A DNA stretch of 37,824 nt from Salinicola lusitanus (GTDB taxonomy: Bacteria > Pseudomonadota > Gammaproteobacteria > Pseudomonadales > Halomonadaceae), in contig NZ_PZJM01000012.1 in the NCBI RefSeq assembly GCF_003206045.1, forward strand, positions 1 through 37,824. The letters are read 5' to 3'. Below, one piece after another: positions 8,946 through 17,918 of the stretch; within the stretch, counting starts at the first letter, position 1, and every line of letters begins with the position of its first letter. Below the pieces are notes generated by a model. It searched no databases and had not been told where the DNA came from. It worked only from the letters and a program-made list of their open reading frames with translations. Position numbers and translations under genes: made by a program.

Positions 8946-10742
8946 ATGCGTGCGTTGTTGTTGATGGTGATGCTGGCAACGGGGCTCGCCCCGACCTGGG
9001 CGCTGGCGCAGTCCGCACCGGACGTGCGGATCGTCGTCGATGTTTCAGGCAGCATGAAGCAGAACGATCCTCAGAACCTGCGGGCCAACGCCCTGGGCTT
9101 CGCCGCGGCACTGTTGCCGCCCAGCGCTCGGGGGTCGATCTGGACCTTCGGGACCACGGTCGCCAATCCTCTCCCGAGTGGTACGGTGGCGGACGCCTGG
9201 CGGGGTCGCGTGGCCAGCCTCTCGCCGCAGTTGACCGACTATCAACAGTTCACGGATATCGAGCGGGCGCTTCGCCAGGCGGCCGATGCAGCGCCTGACA
9301 GCGCCGACCGACATCTGATCCTGCTGACCGATGGCATGGTCGACTTGCCCGCCTCAGGCAGCGACAAGGCGCAGCGCGACAGTGCCTCGCGCCAACGCAT
9401 CATCAACGAATTGGCGCCGGAGCTTGCCGGGCGTGGCGTCGTCGTCCATGCCATCGCGCTGTCGAACAATGTCGATCTGCCGCTGCTCGAGCAGGTCGCA
9501 CAGACCACTGGCGGGCTGGCGGCGGTCGCCGATACGCCGGAAGAACTGCTGCGTGCCTTTCTGGACGTCCTCGACCGTATCCTGCCGGGGGACCAGATCC
9601 CCATCGACGGGCAGCAGCGGTTCAGCGTCGACGACGATATCGACGAATTCAACGCGCTGCTGTTCCACGCCCCGGGCGTCGATTCTCCGGTGCTGGTGGG
9701 GCCGGATGGCCAGCGCTACTCCCGCGGCGACCATCCCGGTGCCGTGGAGTGGCAAAGCAGCGATCGCTACGACCTCGTCACCGTGCCCGATCCGGCCGCC
9801 GGTGAATGGCGGATCGAGGGCGATATCGGTGACGATAGCCGTATCGGCATTCACGCCGACACCGTGCTGCGCAGTTCGCCGCTTCCGGCAACGCTCTATC
9901 GCGGTTTTTCCACGCCGCTGGATGTCTGGCTGGCGTCGGACGGGGAGGTGCTGGGAGCGGACAGGCGTCCCGACGGGCTCACCGTTCGGGCTGAACTCAA
10001 GGACCTGGACGGGGCCGTCCTTGCCGCCACGCCGCTGGAACCGTCGGACAACCACTTTCGCGGCGAACTGCCGGGAGTGGATCAACTCGGCAATGCCCGG
10101 CTGACGATCACCGCGCGCAGCGATCGCATGATTCGCCAGCAGGTCCAGACGGTCAACGTGGTGGCTGCACTGAGTGCGGTGCTGAGCGAGGACGGCTCGC
10201 AGATCGTCGTGCGTGCCAACCATCCCGACCTGGACGTCAGCAATACCCAGCTCAGCGCAAGCCTCACCGGCAGGTCGCTCGACGTGCGCCAGACCGGGGA
10301 GCGGGAGTGGACGATTGCGGTGCCGCAGACCGATCCAGGTCAGTCGCTGCCGGTCACCATCGCCGCCGACGCCCGTGTCGGTGGACGCACGTTGCACTTC
10401 GAGCTGCCGGTCGTGCGGCTCAACCCCGAGGCTTCCGTCGGCTTGAGCGGCGCGGATCTCGAACGAGGCATCACCAGCGACTCCCGCCAGCAGGACAATA
10501 GCCTGGGTTCTGACGATGGCGATGACTTCACCGATGGTTTGACCGCTTCGCAGATGGCCGATATCGCCGTCGACAAGGCGCAGCAGGGGTGGCGGCTCGC
10601 CAGGCCATACGTGGAGACCTACGGGCAGCGACCGGTGACCTGGATCATCATTGCCATCGTCGTGTTGGCGTGGATACTGCTGCGCTGGCGGAGCGCCGTC
10701 AGACGGCGGCGACTGGCCCGGCGCGAGGAGCCGTCGATCTAG
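8946..10742 (+). CDS. Membrane-anchored von Willebrand factor A domain protein
   Basis: A 598-residue exported protein. A signal peptide (1-21, cleavage near ALA-QS) is followed by a VWA domain (about 27-210) with the metal-binding motif DVSGSMKQND (Asp32, Ser34, Ser36) and LLTDG as a later MIDAS element. The middle (about 230-500) is beta-rich and contains phrases such as SPVLVGPDG and AGEWRIEGD that resemble the TIGR03503-type extracytoplasmic proteins of gammaproteobacteria; I recall this family only loosely. A final transmembrane helix (about 565-582, WIIIAIVVLAWILL) and a basic cytoplasmic end follow. This suggests a periplasmic adhesion or scaffold domain anchored at its C-terminus in the inner membrane. 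ATG 8946 is chosen for its AAGGAA (8933-8938) and because the signal peptide starts there. No chelatase-like AAA+ partner is present. Confidence 0.8.
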   Translation: MRALLLMVMLATGLAPTWALAQSAPDVRIVVDVSGSMKQNDPQNLRANALGFAAALLPPSARGSIWTFGTTVANPLPSGTVADAWRGRVASLSPQLTDYQQFTDIERALRQAADAAPDSADRHLILLTDGMVDLPASGSDKAQRDSASRQRIINELAPELAGRGVVVHAIALSNNVDLPLLEQVAQTTGGLAAVADTPEELLRAFLDVLDRILPGDQIPIDGQQRFSVDDDIDEFNALLFHAPGVDSPVLVGPDGQRYSRGDHPGAVEWQSSDRYDLVTVPDPAAGEWRIEGDIGDDSRIGIHADTVLRSSPLPATLYRGFSTPLDVWLASDGEVLGADRRPDGLTVRAELKDLDGAVLAATPLEPSDNHFRGELPGVDQLGNARLTITARSDRMIRQQVQTVNVVAALSAVLSEDGSQIVVRANHPDLDVSNTQLSASLTGRSLDVRQTGEREWTIAVPQTDPGQSLPVTIAADARVGGRTLHFELPVVRLNPEASVGLSGADLERGITSDSRQQDNSLGSDDGDDFTDGLTASQMADIAVDKAQQGWRLARPYVETYGQRPVTWIIIAIVVLAWILLRWRSAVRRRRLARREEPSI

Positions 10743-10827
10743 CCGTCGACGGTGATCTCGCCACGGCCTGTGACGGTCGGGTCGAGCGTCTTACAACCTT
10801 GGTGGCAGCGCCTCACCGCCCGGATCC

Positions 10828-10836
10828 TGTTATAAG
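10828..10836 (+). promoter_or_regulatory. Extended -10 promoter candidate for fadD
   Basis: TGTTATAAG (TGn plus TATAAG) lies 32 bases before the fadD ATG. There is no good -35 box at 17 bases, as expected for an extended -10 element. I saw no clear FadR-type operator in the 125-base gap. Confidence 0.4.
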
Positions 10837-10867
10837 AGCGATAACCGTCACGAATCAAGGAGATCCT

Positions 10868-12577
10868 ATGAGCGACAGCGTCAGCCCGTGCATCGAAACG
10901 GGAGCGCCGCTGGAGGGCATGGAAGCGTTCGAGTCGATCAACGACATCATCGCCGAGGCGTGCGATCGATTCGCCGACAAGCCTGCCTTCAGTTGCCTGG
11001 GTCACACCTTGAGTTATCGGGATGTGGATCGGCTTTCCGGCGATTTCGCTGCCTGGCTCCAGCAGGAGACCGACCTGGAGCCGGGCGATCGCATCGCCAT
11101 ACAGCTGCCCAATGTGCTGCAGTTCCCGGTTGCCGTGTTCGGTGCGCTGCGTGCCGGGCTGGTCGTGGTCAATACCAATCCGCTCTATACGGAGCGCGAG
11201 ATGCGTCACCAGTTTCGCGATGCCGGTGTCAAGGCGGTCGTGGTGCTGGCGAATATGGCTCACAAGCTGGAAAAAGTACTCGAGCAGACCGACATTCGCC
11301 ATGTCTACGTAACCGAAATGGCGGATCTGCATCCCTGGCCCAAGCGGATGCTGATCAACCGGGTGGTGCGGCACGTCAAGAAACTGGTGCCATCCTACTC
11401 GCTGCCGGACGCGGTCGGTTTTCGACAGGCGCTTGCCGCCGGTCATCGGCATCAGGCCAAGGTGGTCGCCAGCCGCGCAGACGATGTGGCGGCCCTTCAG
11501 TACACCGGTGGTACCACCGGCGTCGCCAAGGGCGCCATGCTGACCCACCGCAATCTGATCGCCAACATGCTGCAGACCAAGCAGGTGGTCGGCAGGGCGC
11601 TGGTGGAGGGTGAAGAGACGATCATCGCGCCGCTGCCCTGCTATCACATCTATACCTTCACGGTGAACTGCCTGTTCGCGATGGTCACCGGCCAGCACAA
11701 TATCCTGATCCCCAACCCCCGCGATATCGCCGGCTTCGTCAAGACGCTGTCGAAAACGCCGTTCACGGTCTTCGTGGGGCTCAATACCCTGTTCAACGCG
11801 TTGTGCCAGCGCGACGATTTCAAGGCGCTCGATTTCTCGCGCCTCAAGATGACGATCTCCGGCGGCATGGCGCTGACCCAGGTCGTCGCCGAGCGCTGGG
11901 AGCAGACCACCGGGCTCGGCATCGTCGAGGGCTATGGTCTGACCGAGACCTCGCCCATCGCGCTGGTCAATCCCCCCGAAGCGCCCCAGATCGGCACCAT
12001 CGGCAAGCCGGTTCCCGGAACCTCGATCCAGGTCGTCGACGACGACGGTCGCGCCCTGCCGCGCGGCGAGCGTGGCGAACTCTGCGTCAAGGGACCGCAA
12101 GTCATGAAAGGGTACTGGAACCGTCCCGAAGATACCGCCAAGACGCTGGATGACGAGGGCTGGCTGCGCACCGGCGACATGGCGATGATTCTCGACGACG
12201 GCTACGTCAAGATCGTCGATCGCAAGAAGGACATGATTCTGGTCTCCGGGTTCAACGTCTACCCCAACGAAATAGAGGAAGTGGTGGCGGGGCATCCCGA
12301 TGTCGTCGAGGCCGCCGCCGTGGGGGTGCCCGACGAGGAGACCGGGGAGGCCGTCAAGCTGTTCGTGGTCGCGCGCAACGAGAGTCTCGATCCGCAGGCG
12401 CTGCGGCAGTGGTGCAAGCAGGAGCTGACCGGCTACAAGGTGCCCAAGTTCGTCGAGCTGCGAGACGAACTGCCCAAGAGCAACGTCGGCAAGGTGCTGC
12501 GACGAGAGCTGCGTGACGAGGCCTCCGGGGATGGGGCCGACGAGGCCGGCAAGGCGGGCGACAAGCCCTCGGCATGA
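10868..12577 (+). CDS. fadD: Long-chain fatty acid-CoA ligase
   Basis: FadD (569 residues) activates exogenous fatty acids to acyl-CoA with ATP, the entry step of beta-oxidation, at the inner face of the cytoplasmic membrane. The AMP-binding motif YTGGTTGVAKGAMLTHRN spans 212-229, the YGLTETSP motif lies near 355, and the C-terminal GDMAMILDDGY...VDRKKDMILVSGFNVYPNEIE and SNVGKVLRREL blocks contain the conserved Asp, Arg and Lys of ANL enzymes. ATG 10868 follows AAGGAG (10857-10862) and matches the expected FadD N-terminus; upstream in-frame codons overlap the VWA gene. The gene appears to be monocistronic. Confidence 0.93.
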   Translation: MSDSVSPCIETGAPLEGMEAFESINDIIAEACDRFADKPAFSCLGHTLSYRDVDRLSGDFAAWLQQETDLEPGDRIAIQLPNVLQFPVAVFGALRAGLVVVNTNPLYTEREMRHQFRDAGVKAVVVLANMAHKLEKVLEQTDIRHVYVTEMADLHPWPKRMLINRVVRHVKKLVPSYSLPDAVGFRQALAAGHRHQAKVVASRADDVAALQYTGGTTGVAKGAMLTHRNLIANMLQTKQVVGRALVEGEETIIAPLPCYHIYTFTVNCLFAMVTGQHNILIPNPRDIAGFVKTLSKTPFTVFVGLNTLFNALCQRDDFKALDFSRLKMTISGGMALTQVVAERWEQTTGLGIVEGYGLTETSPIALVNPPEAPQIGTIGKPVPGTSIQVVDDDGRALPRGERGELCVKGPQVMKGYWNRPEDTAKTLDDEGWLRTGDMAMILDDGYVKIVDRKKDMILVSGFNVYPNEIEEVVAGHPDVVEAAAVGVPDEETGEAVKLFVVARNESLDPQALRQWCKQELTGYKVPKFVELRDELPKSNVGKVLRRELRDEASGDGADEAGKAGDKPSA

Positions 12578-12618
12578 GATCGGTTCTCCCAGGACGTGAG
12601 TTGGTCCGCTGACGGCGC

Positions 12619-12624
12619 TACAAT
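12619..12624 (+). promoter_or_regulatory. Possible -10 element for hrpA
   Basis: TACAAT at 12619-12624 matches the -10 consensus at five of six positions and lies 57 bases before the hrpA start. No strong -35 box is found at the normal distance, so this is tentative. Confidence 0.3.
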
Positions 12625-12680
12625 GACGGGTTCGTCACCACTCTGGGTGGCGGCCCGTTCTCGCCGACTTAGAGGATCTC

Positions 12681-15600
12681 TTGAGCGCTATCGCTTCCCC
12701 CTCGCTGCAAGCCCTGAATGACCTGGAAACTCGCCTGGACGGCTGCCTGCTGCGCGATGCCCACGAGCTGCGTCGGCGGCTCCAGCGCCTGGCGCAACGT
12801 GCCCGCGACGGCAAGCCGATCGACCGGTCGCTGAAGGAGGTCGAAACGCGACTGGCGTCATCCAGTGAGCTGCTGGCGCGTCGCCAGCGTCAGCCGGTGA
12901 CGCTGGACTACCCCGCGGCGTTGCCGGTCGCCGCCAAGCGCGAGACCATTCTCGAGGCCCTGCGCGAGCATCAGGTGGTGGTGGTCGCCGGCGAGACCGG
13001 CTCCGGCAAGACCACCCAGCTACCCAAGCTCTGCCTGGAGCTGGGGCTGGGGCGGCGTGGCATGATCGGTCACACCCAGCCGCGCCGCCTGGCGGCACGT
13101 TCGGTGGCGGCTCGCCTGGCCGAGGAGCTGCAGGTGCCGCTGGGCGAGCAGGTCGGCTATCAGGTGCGCTTCACCGACCAGAGCAGCGACGACACGCTGG
13201 TCAAGCTGATGACCGATGGCATCCTGCTGGCCGAGACGCAGCACGACCCGGACCTGATGCGTTATGAGGCGATCATCATCGATGAAGCGCACGAGCGCAG
13301 TCTCAACATCGACTTCCTGCTCGGCTACCTCAAGCGCCTGACGGCCCGACGACCCGACCTCAAGGTGATCATCACCTCGGCGACCATCGACGTCGAGCGG
13401 CTCTCCCGGCACTTTGCCGTCGAGCGCAACGGCGAGCTGCGGCCCGCCCCTGTGGTCGAGGTCTCCGGGCGCGCCTATCCGGTCGAGGTGCATTATCGGC
13501 CACTGGTCCGGGAGTCGCGGGACGAGGAGGACCTGACCCTGCAGGAGGGCATTCTGGCGGCGGTCGACGAGGTCGAGCGAATCGAGCGTGAAAAGCGCTG
13601 GTACAGCGGCCCGCGGGATATCCTGATCTTTCTGCCGGGCGAACGCGACATTCGCGAGACGGCGGACGTGCTGCGCCGCGCCGAACTCAAGAGTACCGAG
13701 ATCCTGCCGCTCTACGCGCGGCTCTCCAATGCCGAGCAGAACCGGGTGTTCCAGTCCCACGCCGGCCGGCGCATCGTGCTCTCCACCAACGTGGCCGAGA
13801 CCTCGTTGACCGTGCCCGGCATACGCTACGTGATCGACCCCGGCCTGGTCCGCATGAGCCGCTACAGCGCGCGCGCCAAGGTCCAGCGTCTGCCTATCGA
13901 GCCGGTGAGCCAGGCCAGCGCCGATCAGCGCAAGGGGCGTTGCGGGCGCGTGGCCGAAGGTGTCTGCATCCGGCTCTACAGCGAAGAGGATTTCCTCTCT
14001 CGCCCCGAATTCACCGAACCCGAGATCCAGCGCACCAACCTGGCCTCGGTCATTCTGTCGATGCTGTCGCTCAAGCTGGGCGACGTGTTCGATTTTCCGT
14101 TCGTCGATGCCCCGGATGCCCGCTTCGTCAAGGATGGCTACCGGCTGCTGTTCGAGTTGGGAGCCGTCGATGACGGCGAGCGCATCACCGCCATCGGGCG
14201 GCAGCTGTCCCGGTTGCCGATCGATCCGCGCCTGGCGCGAATGGTACTGGCGGGCGAGCGTTTCCAGTGTCTGCGCGAGGTGCTGATCGTGGTCAGTGCG
14301 CTGGCGACGCAGGATCCCCGCGAGCGGCCGGCGGAGAAGCGTCAGGCCGCCGATCAGCGTCACAAGCAATGGGAGGACCCCAACTCCGACTTCGTCGCCT
14401 GGCTCAATCTGTGGCATGGCTTCGATGCCATGCGCGAGACGCTGTCGAGCAATCAACTGCGGCGCTGGTGTCGCGATCAGTATCTGAACTACCTGCGCCT
14501 GCGCGAATGGCACGACACCTATCGCCAACTGCGCCAGCTGACCCGCGAGATGAAGTTGGAGCCGTCGAGTGCCATGCAGTCCGACATCGAGGAGCCGGGT
14601 GCGGTGGCGGGAGCGGAACAATCGCCGGCGGAGAAACCTCGGATCGATACCCAGCGTCTGCATCAGGCGCTGTTGTCCGGTCTGCTCTCCAACCTGGGGC
14701 AGTTGCAGCCGGAAAGCCGGGAATTCCTCGGTGCCCGCAACCGGCGCTTCCTGATCCATCCGGCGTCGGGCCTGTCGCGCAAGCCGCCCAAATGGGTGAT
14801 GGCCGGCGAGATGGTGGAGACCAGTCGTCTGTTCGCGCGTGACGTGGCGAGGATCAAGCCGGAGTGGATCGAGCCACAGGCCGCGCACCTGGTCAAGCAC
14901 AGCTACAGCGAACCCCACTGGGAGCGCAAGCGGGCCCAGGTGGTGGCGCTGGAGCAGGTAACGCTATTCGGCCTGCCGATCGTCACTGGTCGCCGCGTGG
15001 ATTACGCCAAGGTGGCGCCGGCGGAAGCCCGGGAGATCTTCCTGCGCCGGGCGCTGGTGGAGGGCGACTACCAGACCCGGGCGGCGTTCTTCGAACACAA
15101 CCGCGCGATGATGGCGGAAGTGGAGGATCTCGAGGATCGGGCGCGCAAGCGTGACATCCTCGTCGACGAGGAGACGCTGTTCGCCTTCTATGACGAGCGG
15201 GTCCCAGCGGACGTCGCCGGCGGCCGCAGCTTCGAGAACTGGCGCAAGCAGGCCGAACGTGACACGCCGGATCTGCTCAAGCTCGACAAGGCGGCACTGA
15301 TGGCGCGCGATGCCGACGACGTCAGCGTCGAGCAGTACCCCGACGAGCTGGTGTTCAATGGCGTGCGCTACCCGCTGAGCTATCACTTCTCGCCGGGGGC
15401 GGGCGACGATGGCGTCACCTTGACCGTGCCGGCGGTGATGTTGGCGCAACTTCCGCAGGGACGGCTGAGCTGGCTGGTGCCCGGGCTGCTGCGCGAGAAG
15501 TGCATCGCGCTGCTCAAGGCGCTGCCCAAGGCGATGCGTCGACAGGTAGTGCCAATTCCCGACTGGGTCGACGCTGCCTTGGCATCGATGACGCCGGACG

Positions 15601-16703
15601 AGCGTCCGGTCGAGGAGGCGCTGGGCGAGTTTCTGCGGATCAAGACCGGAACCCGACTGGACCCGTCGGCGTGGCGTCACGACCAGCTCGATCCGCACCT
15701 GGTGATGAACCTGCGAGTGGTGGATCACAACGGCGAGGTGCTGGGTGAAGGACGTGATCTGCGCCAACTGCAGACGCGGTTTGGCGAGGCCGCCGCGGCG
15801 GGTGCCAAGGCGCTGGCCCAGACGCCGAAAGAGGACGCCGAGCGTCTCGACGACCTGCCGGTGACGCCGCTGCCCGATTCGCGCACGACCCGCCAGGCCG
15901 GGATTCAGGTCGAGGTCTATCCAGCGGTAGTGGTGGAGGGCGACGAACTGCGGGTTGCCTGGTTCGACCACGCCGCGCGTGCCGAAGCCGCCCACCGCGA
16001 CGGCATCGTCAACCTGGCCCGGCGCCGGTTGCCCGACATCGTGCGCTACATCCAGCGCGAACTGCCGGCGCTCAAGCAGTCCGCGCTGCTGTTTGCCAAG
16101 GTCGGCAGTCACGAGCAGCTCGCCCGCGATGTGATCGATGCCTGTCTGGCCCAGACCGTGGCGGTCGATCCATTGCCGCGATCGCGGGAGGCGCTCGATG
16201 CTCGTCTCGAGCAGTGGCGCGGCGACCTGGTCGGCTATGCCGAGGCGCTGTTGGTCGACCTGCACAAGGCGCTGCAAGGCCATCTGGCAGTGACCAAGGC
16301 ACTCAAGGGCAACGTCACGCTGGCGCTGGCCCTGACCTACAGTGATCTCAAGGCGCAGATGCAACGCCTCGTCTACCCCGGCTTCGTGCGTGACGCCGGC
16401 CCCTGGCTGAAACATTATCCGCGCTACCTGCAGGCGGCCGAGATCCGGCTCGAGAAGGCGCCCCGCGACCTGCGGCGGGATCAGCTTTCGATGCAGCAGG
16501 TGCAGGCGTGGGAGGAGCGGGTCGATACACGGCGCCAGCAGACCCATCGCGATGGCATCGTCGATGCCGACCTCGTCGAATTCGGCTGGTGGCTGCAGGA
16601 GTGGCGAGTCTCGCTATTCGCCCAGCAGTTGGGCACGCTCGAGAGCGTGTCGGAGAAGCGTCTGGCACGACGCTGGCAGGAGATAACCGGGCAAACCGTG
16701 TGA
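12681..16703 (+). CDS. hrpA: ATP-dependent RNA helicase HrpA (DEAH box)
   Basis: HrpA (1340 residues; E. coli about 1300) is a DEAH/RHA helicase linked to rescue of stalled or collided ribosomes and to mRNA processing. Walker A GETGSGKTT lies at 104-112, DEAH at 201-204, motif III is ITSATID, and motif VI is QRKGRCGRV, the HrpA version. Helicase-associated and OB-like domains follow, with the long HrpA-specific C-terminal region from about 750. The start is TTG 12681, supported by GAGG (12672-12675) and the absence of a better in-frame start before the conserved sequence; an ATG at the annotated N-terminus is missing. Transcribed separately from fadD (104-base gap). Confidence 0.94.
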   Translation: MSAIASPSLQALNDLETRLDGCLLRDAHELRRRLQRLAQRARDGKPIDRSLKEVETRLASSSELLARRQRQPVTLDYPAALPVAAKRETILEALREHQVVVVAGETGSGKTTQLPKLCLELGLGRRGMIGHTQPRRLAARSVAARLAEELQVPLGEQVGYQVRFTDQSSDDTLVKLMTDGILLAETQHDPDLMRYEAIIIDEAHERSLNIDFLLGYLKRLTARRPDLKVIITSATIDVERLSRHFAVERNGELRPAPVVEVSGRAYPVEVHYRPLVRESRDEEDLTLQEGILAAVDEVERIEREKRWYSGPRDILIFLPGERDIRETADVLRRAELKSTEILPLYARLSNAEQNRVFQSHAGRRIVLSTNVAETSLTVPGIRYVIDPGLVRMSRYSARAKVQRLPIEPVSQASADQRKGRCGRVAEGVCIRLYSEEDFLSRPEFTEPEIQRTNLASVILSMLSLKLGDVFDFPFVDAPDARFVKDGYRLLFELGAVDDGERITAIGRQLSRLPIDPRLARMVLAGERFQCLREVLIVVSALATQDPRERPAEKRQAADQRHKQWEDPNSDFVAWLNLWHGFDAMRETLSSNQLRRWCRDQYLNYLRLREWHDTYRQLRQLTREMKLEPSSAMQSDIEEPGAVAGAEQSPAEKPRIDTQRLHQALLSGLLSNLGQLQPESREFLGARNRRFLIHPASGLSRKPPKWVMAGEMVETSRLFARDVARIKPEWIEPQAAHLVKHSYSEPHWERKRAQVVALEQVTLFGLPIVTGRRVDYAKVAPAEAREIFLRRALVEGDYQTRAAFFEHNRAMMAEVEDLEDRARKRDILVDEETLFAFYDERVPADVAGGRSFENWRKQAERDTPDLLKLDKAALMARDADDVSVEQYPDELVFNGVRYPLSYHFSPGAGDDGVTLTVPAVMLAQLPQGRLSWLVPGLLREKCIALLKALPKAMRRQVVPIPDWVDAALASMTPDERPVEEALGEFLRIKTGTRLDPSAWRHDQLDPHLVMNLRVVDHNGEVLGEGRDLRQLQTRFGEAAAAGAKALAQTPKEDAERLDDLPVTPLPDSRTTRQAGIQVEVYPAVVVEGDELRVAWFDHAARAEAAHRDGIVNLARRRLPDIVRYIQRELPALKQSALLFAKVGSHEQLARDVIDACLAQTVAVDPLPRSREALDARLEQWRGDLVGYAEALLVDLHKALQGHLAVTKALKGNVTLALALTYSDLKAQMQRLVYPGFVRDAGPWLKHYPRYLQAAEIRLEKAPRDLRRDQLSMQQVQAWEERVDTRRQQTHRDGIVDADLVEFGWWLQEWRVSLFAQQLGTLESVSEKRLARRWQEITGQTV

Positions 16704-16722
16704 TCGGCGGGCTCGAGACACT

Positions 16723-16772
16723 GCATCCGCCGTCGGCGGGTGTGCGTAATGATGGAGAGCGGCGGATGCCGC
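16723..16772 (+). promoter_or_regulatory. Alternative hairpins in the leader of the ketoacyl-synthase gene
   Basis: GCATCCGCCG (16723-16732) and CGGCGGATGC (16760-16769) form a perfect 10-bp inverted repeat. Each arm can instead fold locally: CCGCCG-T-CGGCGG (16727-16739), and GCGGC-GGAT-GCCGC (16759-16772) that ends next to the Shine-Dalgarno GGGAGG (16773-16778). The three helices exclude one another. This may be an RNA switch, a hrpA terminator lacking a T run, or neither. Confidence 0.35.
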
Positions 16773-16787
16773 GGGAGGTAATAGCCG

Positions 16788-17918
16788 ATGACGCAAGCCG
16801 TGATTACCGCGACGGGCCTGTTCACGCCGCCGGATTCGATCGATAACGCCGAACTGGTCGCCAGCTTCAATACCTGGGTCGATGCCGAGAATCTGCGTCA
16901 CGCGGCGGCGATCGAGCAGGGAGAACGCGAGCCGCTGGCGCACTCCAGCGAAGCCTTCATCCTCAAGGCCTCGGGTATCGAGAGCCGTTACGTGATGGAA
17001 GCCGGGGGGATTCTGGATCCGGAGCGCATGCGACCGCGCATCCCACAGCGCGCCAACGATGCGCTGTCGGTCCAGGCGGAGATGGGCGTGGCCGCGGCTC
17101 GCCAGGCGCTGGACGAGGCCGGTGTGCGTGCCGATCAGCTCGATTTGATCATCGTCGCCTGCTCCAACCTGCAGCGACCTTATCCGGCGGTCGCGGTGGA
17201 GCTTCAGGCGGCGCTGGGCGCCGGCGGCTACGCCTTCGACATGAACGTGGCCTGCTCCAGCGCGACGTTCGCCATCGACATGGCCACCAACGCTATCCGT
17301 GCCGGCAGCCTGGAGCGGGTACTGGTGGTCAACCCCGAGATCTGCTCGGCGCATCTCAACTTCCGTGACCGGGACAGTCACTTCATCTTCGGTGACGCCT
17401 GTACCGCCATCGTGCTGGAAGCCGACCATCTCGCCCAGGATCGGGAGCACTTCACGGTCTTGGGAACGCGGCTGAAGACGCAGTTCTCCAATGCCATTCG
17501 CAATAACTTCGGGTTTCTCAATCGTCTTGCCGACGACGGGCGGGATGATCTGGACAAGCTTTTCGTCCAGGAAGGGCGCAAAGTGTTCAAGGAGGTCTGC
17601 CCGATGGTCGCTTCGTTGATCCTCGATCATCTGGAGAGCCAGTCGTTGACCGGGGACTCGGTCAGGAAGCTCTGGCTCCACCAGGCCAACCGTCACATGA
17701 ACGACCTGATCGCGCAGCGTGTGCTGGGCCGCGAGCCCTCGCTGTCGGAAGCGCCGGTGATACTCGACCGCTATGCCAATACCAGTTCGGCGGGATCGAT
17801 CATTGCGTTTCATCTGCATCGCGACGACCTGCAGGACGGCGACGTGGGGGTGGTGTGTTCCTTCGGTGCGGGCTACAGTGCGGGCAGTGTGATACTGCGT
17901 AAAGGGAATGCGTGTTGA
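16788..17918 (+). CDS. Beta-ketoacyl-ACP synthase III family protein (FabH-like)
   Basis: This 376-residue thiolase-fold enzyme has the FabH catalytic triad: Cys156 (NVACSSATF), His298 (LWLHQANRHM) and Asn331 (RYANTSSAGS). FabH enzymes condense an acyl-CoA with malonyl-ACP at the start of fatty acid synthesis. The longer N-terminal region (ASFNTWVDAENLRHAAAIEQGE, about 25-47) resembles the Pseudomonas PA3286-like subgroup, reported to shunt octanoyl-CoA from beta-oxidation into synthesis; I cannot test that without alignment. GGGAGG (16773-16778) precedes ATG 16788. Its stop TGA shares a base with the mlaA ATG (17918), implying translational coupling with an outer-membrane lipid transport gene. 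The name fabH is withheld because the housekeeping fabH is usually in the fab gene cluster. Confidence 0.85.
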   Translation: MTQAVITATGLFTPPDSIDNAELVASFNTWVDAENLRHAAAIEQGEREPLAHSSEAFILKASGIESRYVMEAGGILDPERMRPRIPQRANDALSVQAEMGVAAARQALDEAGVRADQLDLIIVACSNLQRPYPAVAVELQAALGAGGYAFDMNVACSSATFAIDMATNAIRAGSLERVLVVNPEICSAHLNFRDRDSHFIFGDACTAIVLEADHLAQDREHFTVLGTRLKTQFSNAIRNNFGFLNRLADDGRDDLDKLFVQEGRKVFKEVCPMVASLILDHLESQSLTGDSVRKLWLHQANRHMNDLIAQRVLGREPSLSEAPVILDRYANTSSAGSIIAFHLHRDDLQDGDVGVVCSFGAGYSAGSVILRKGNAC

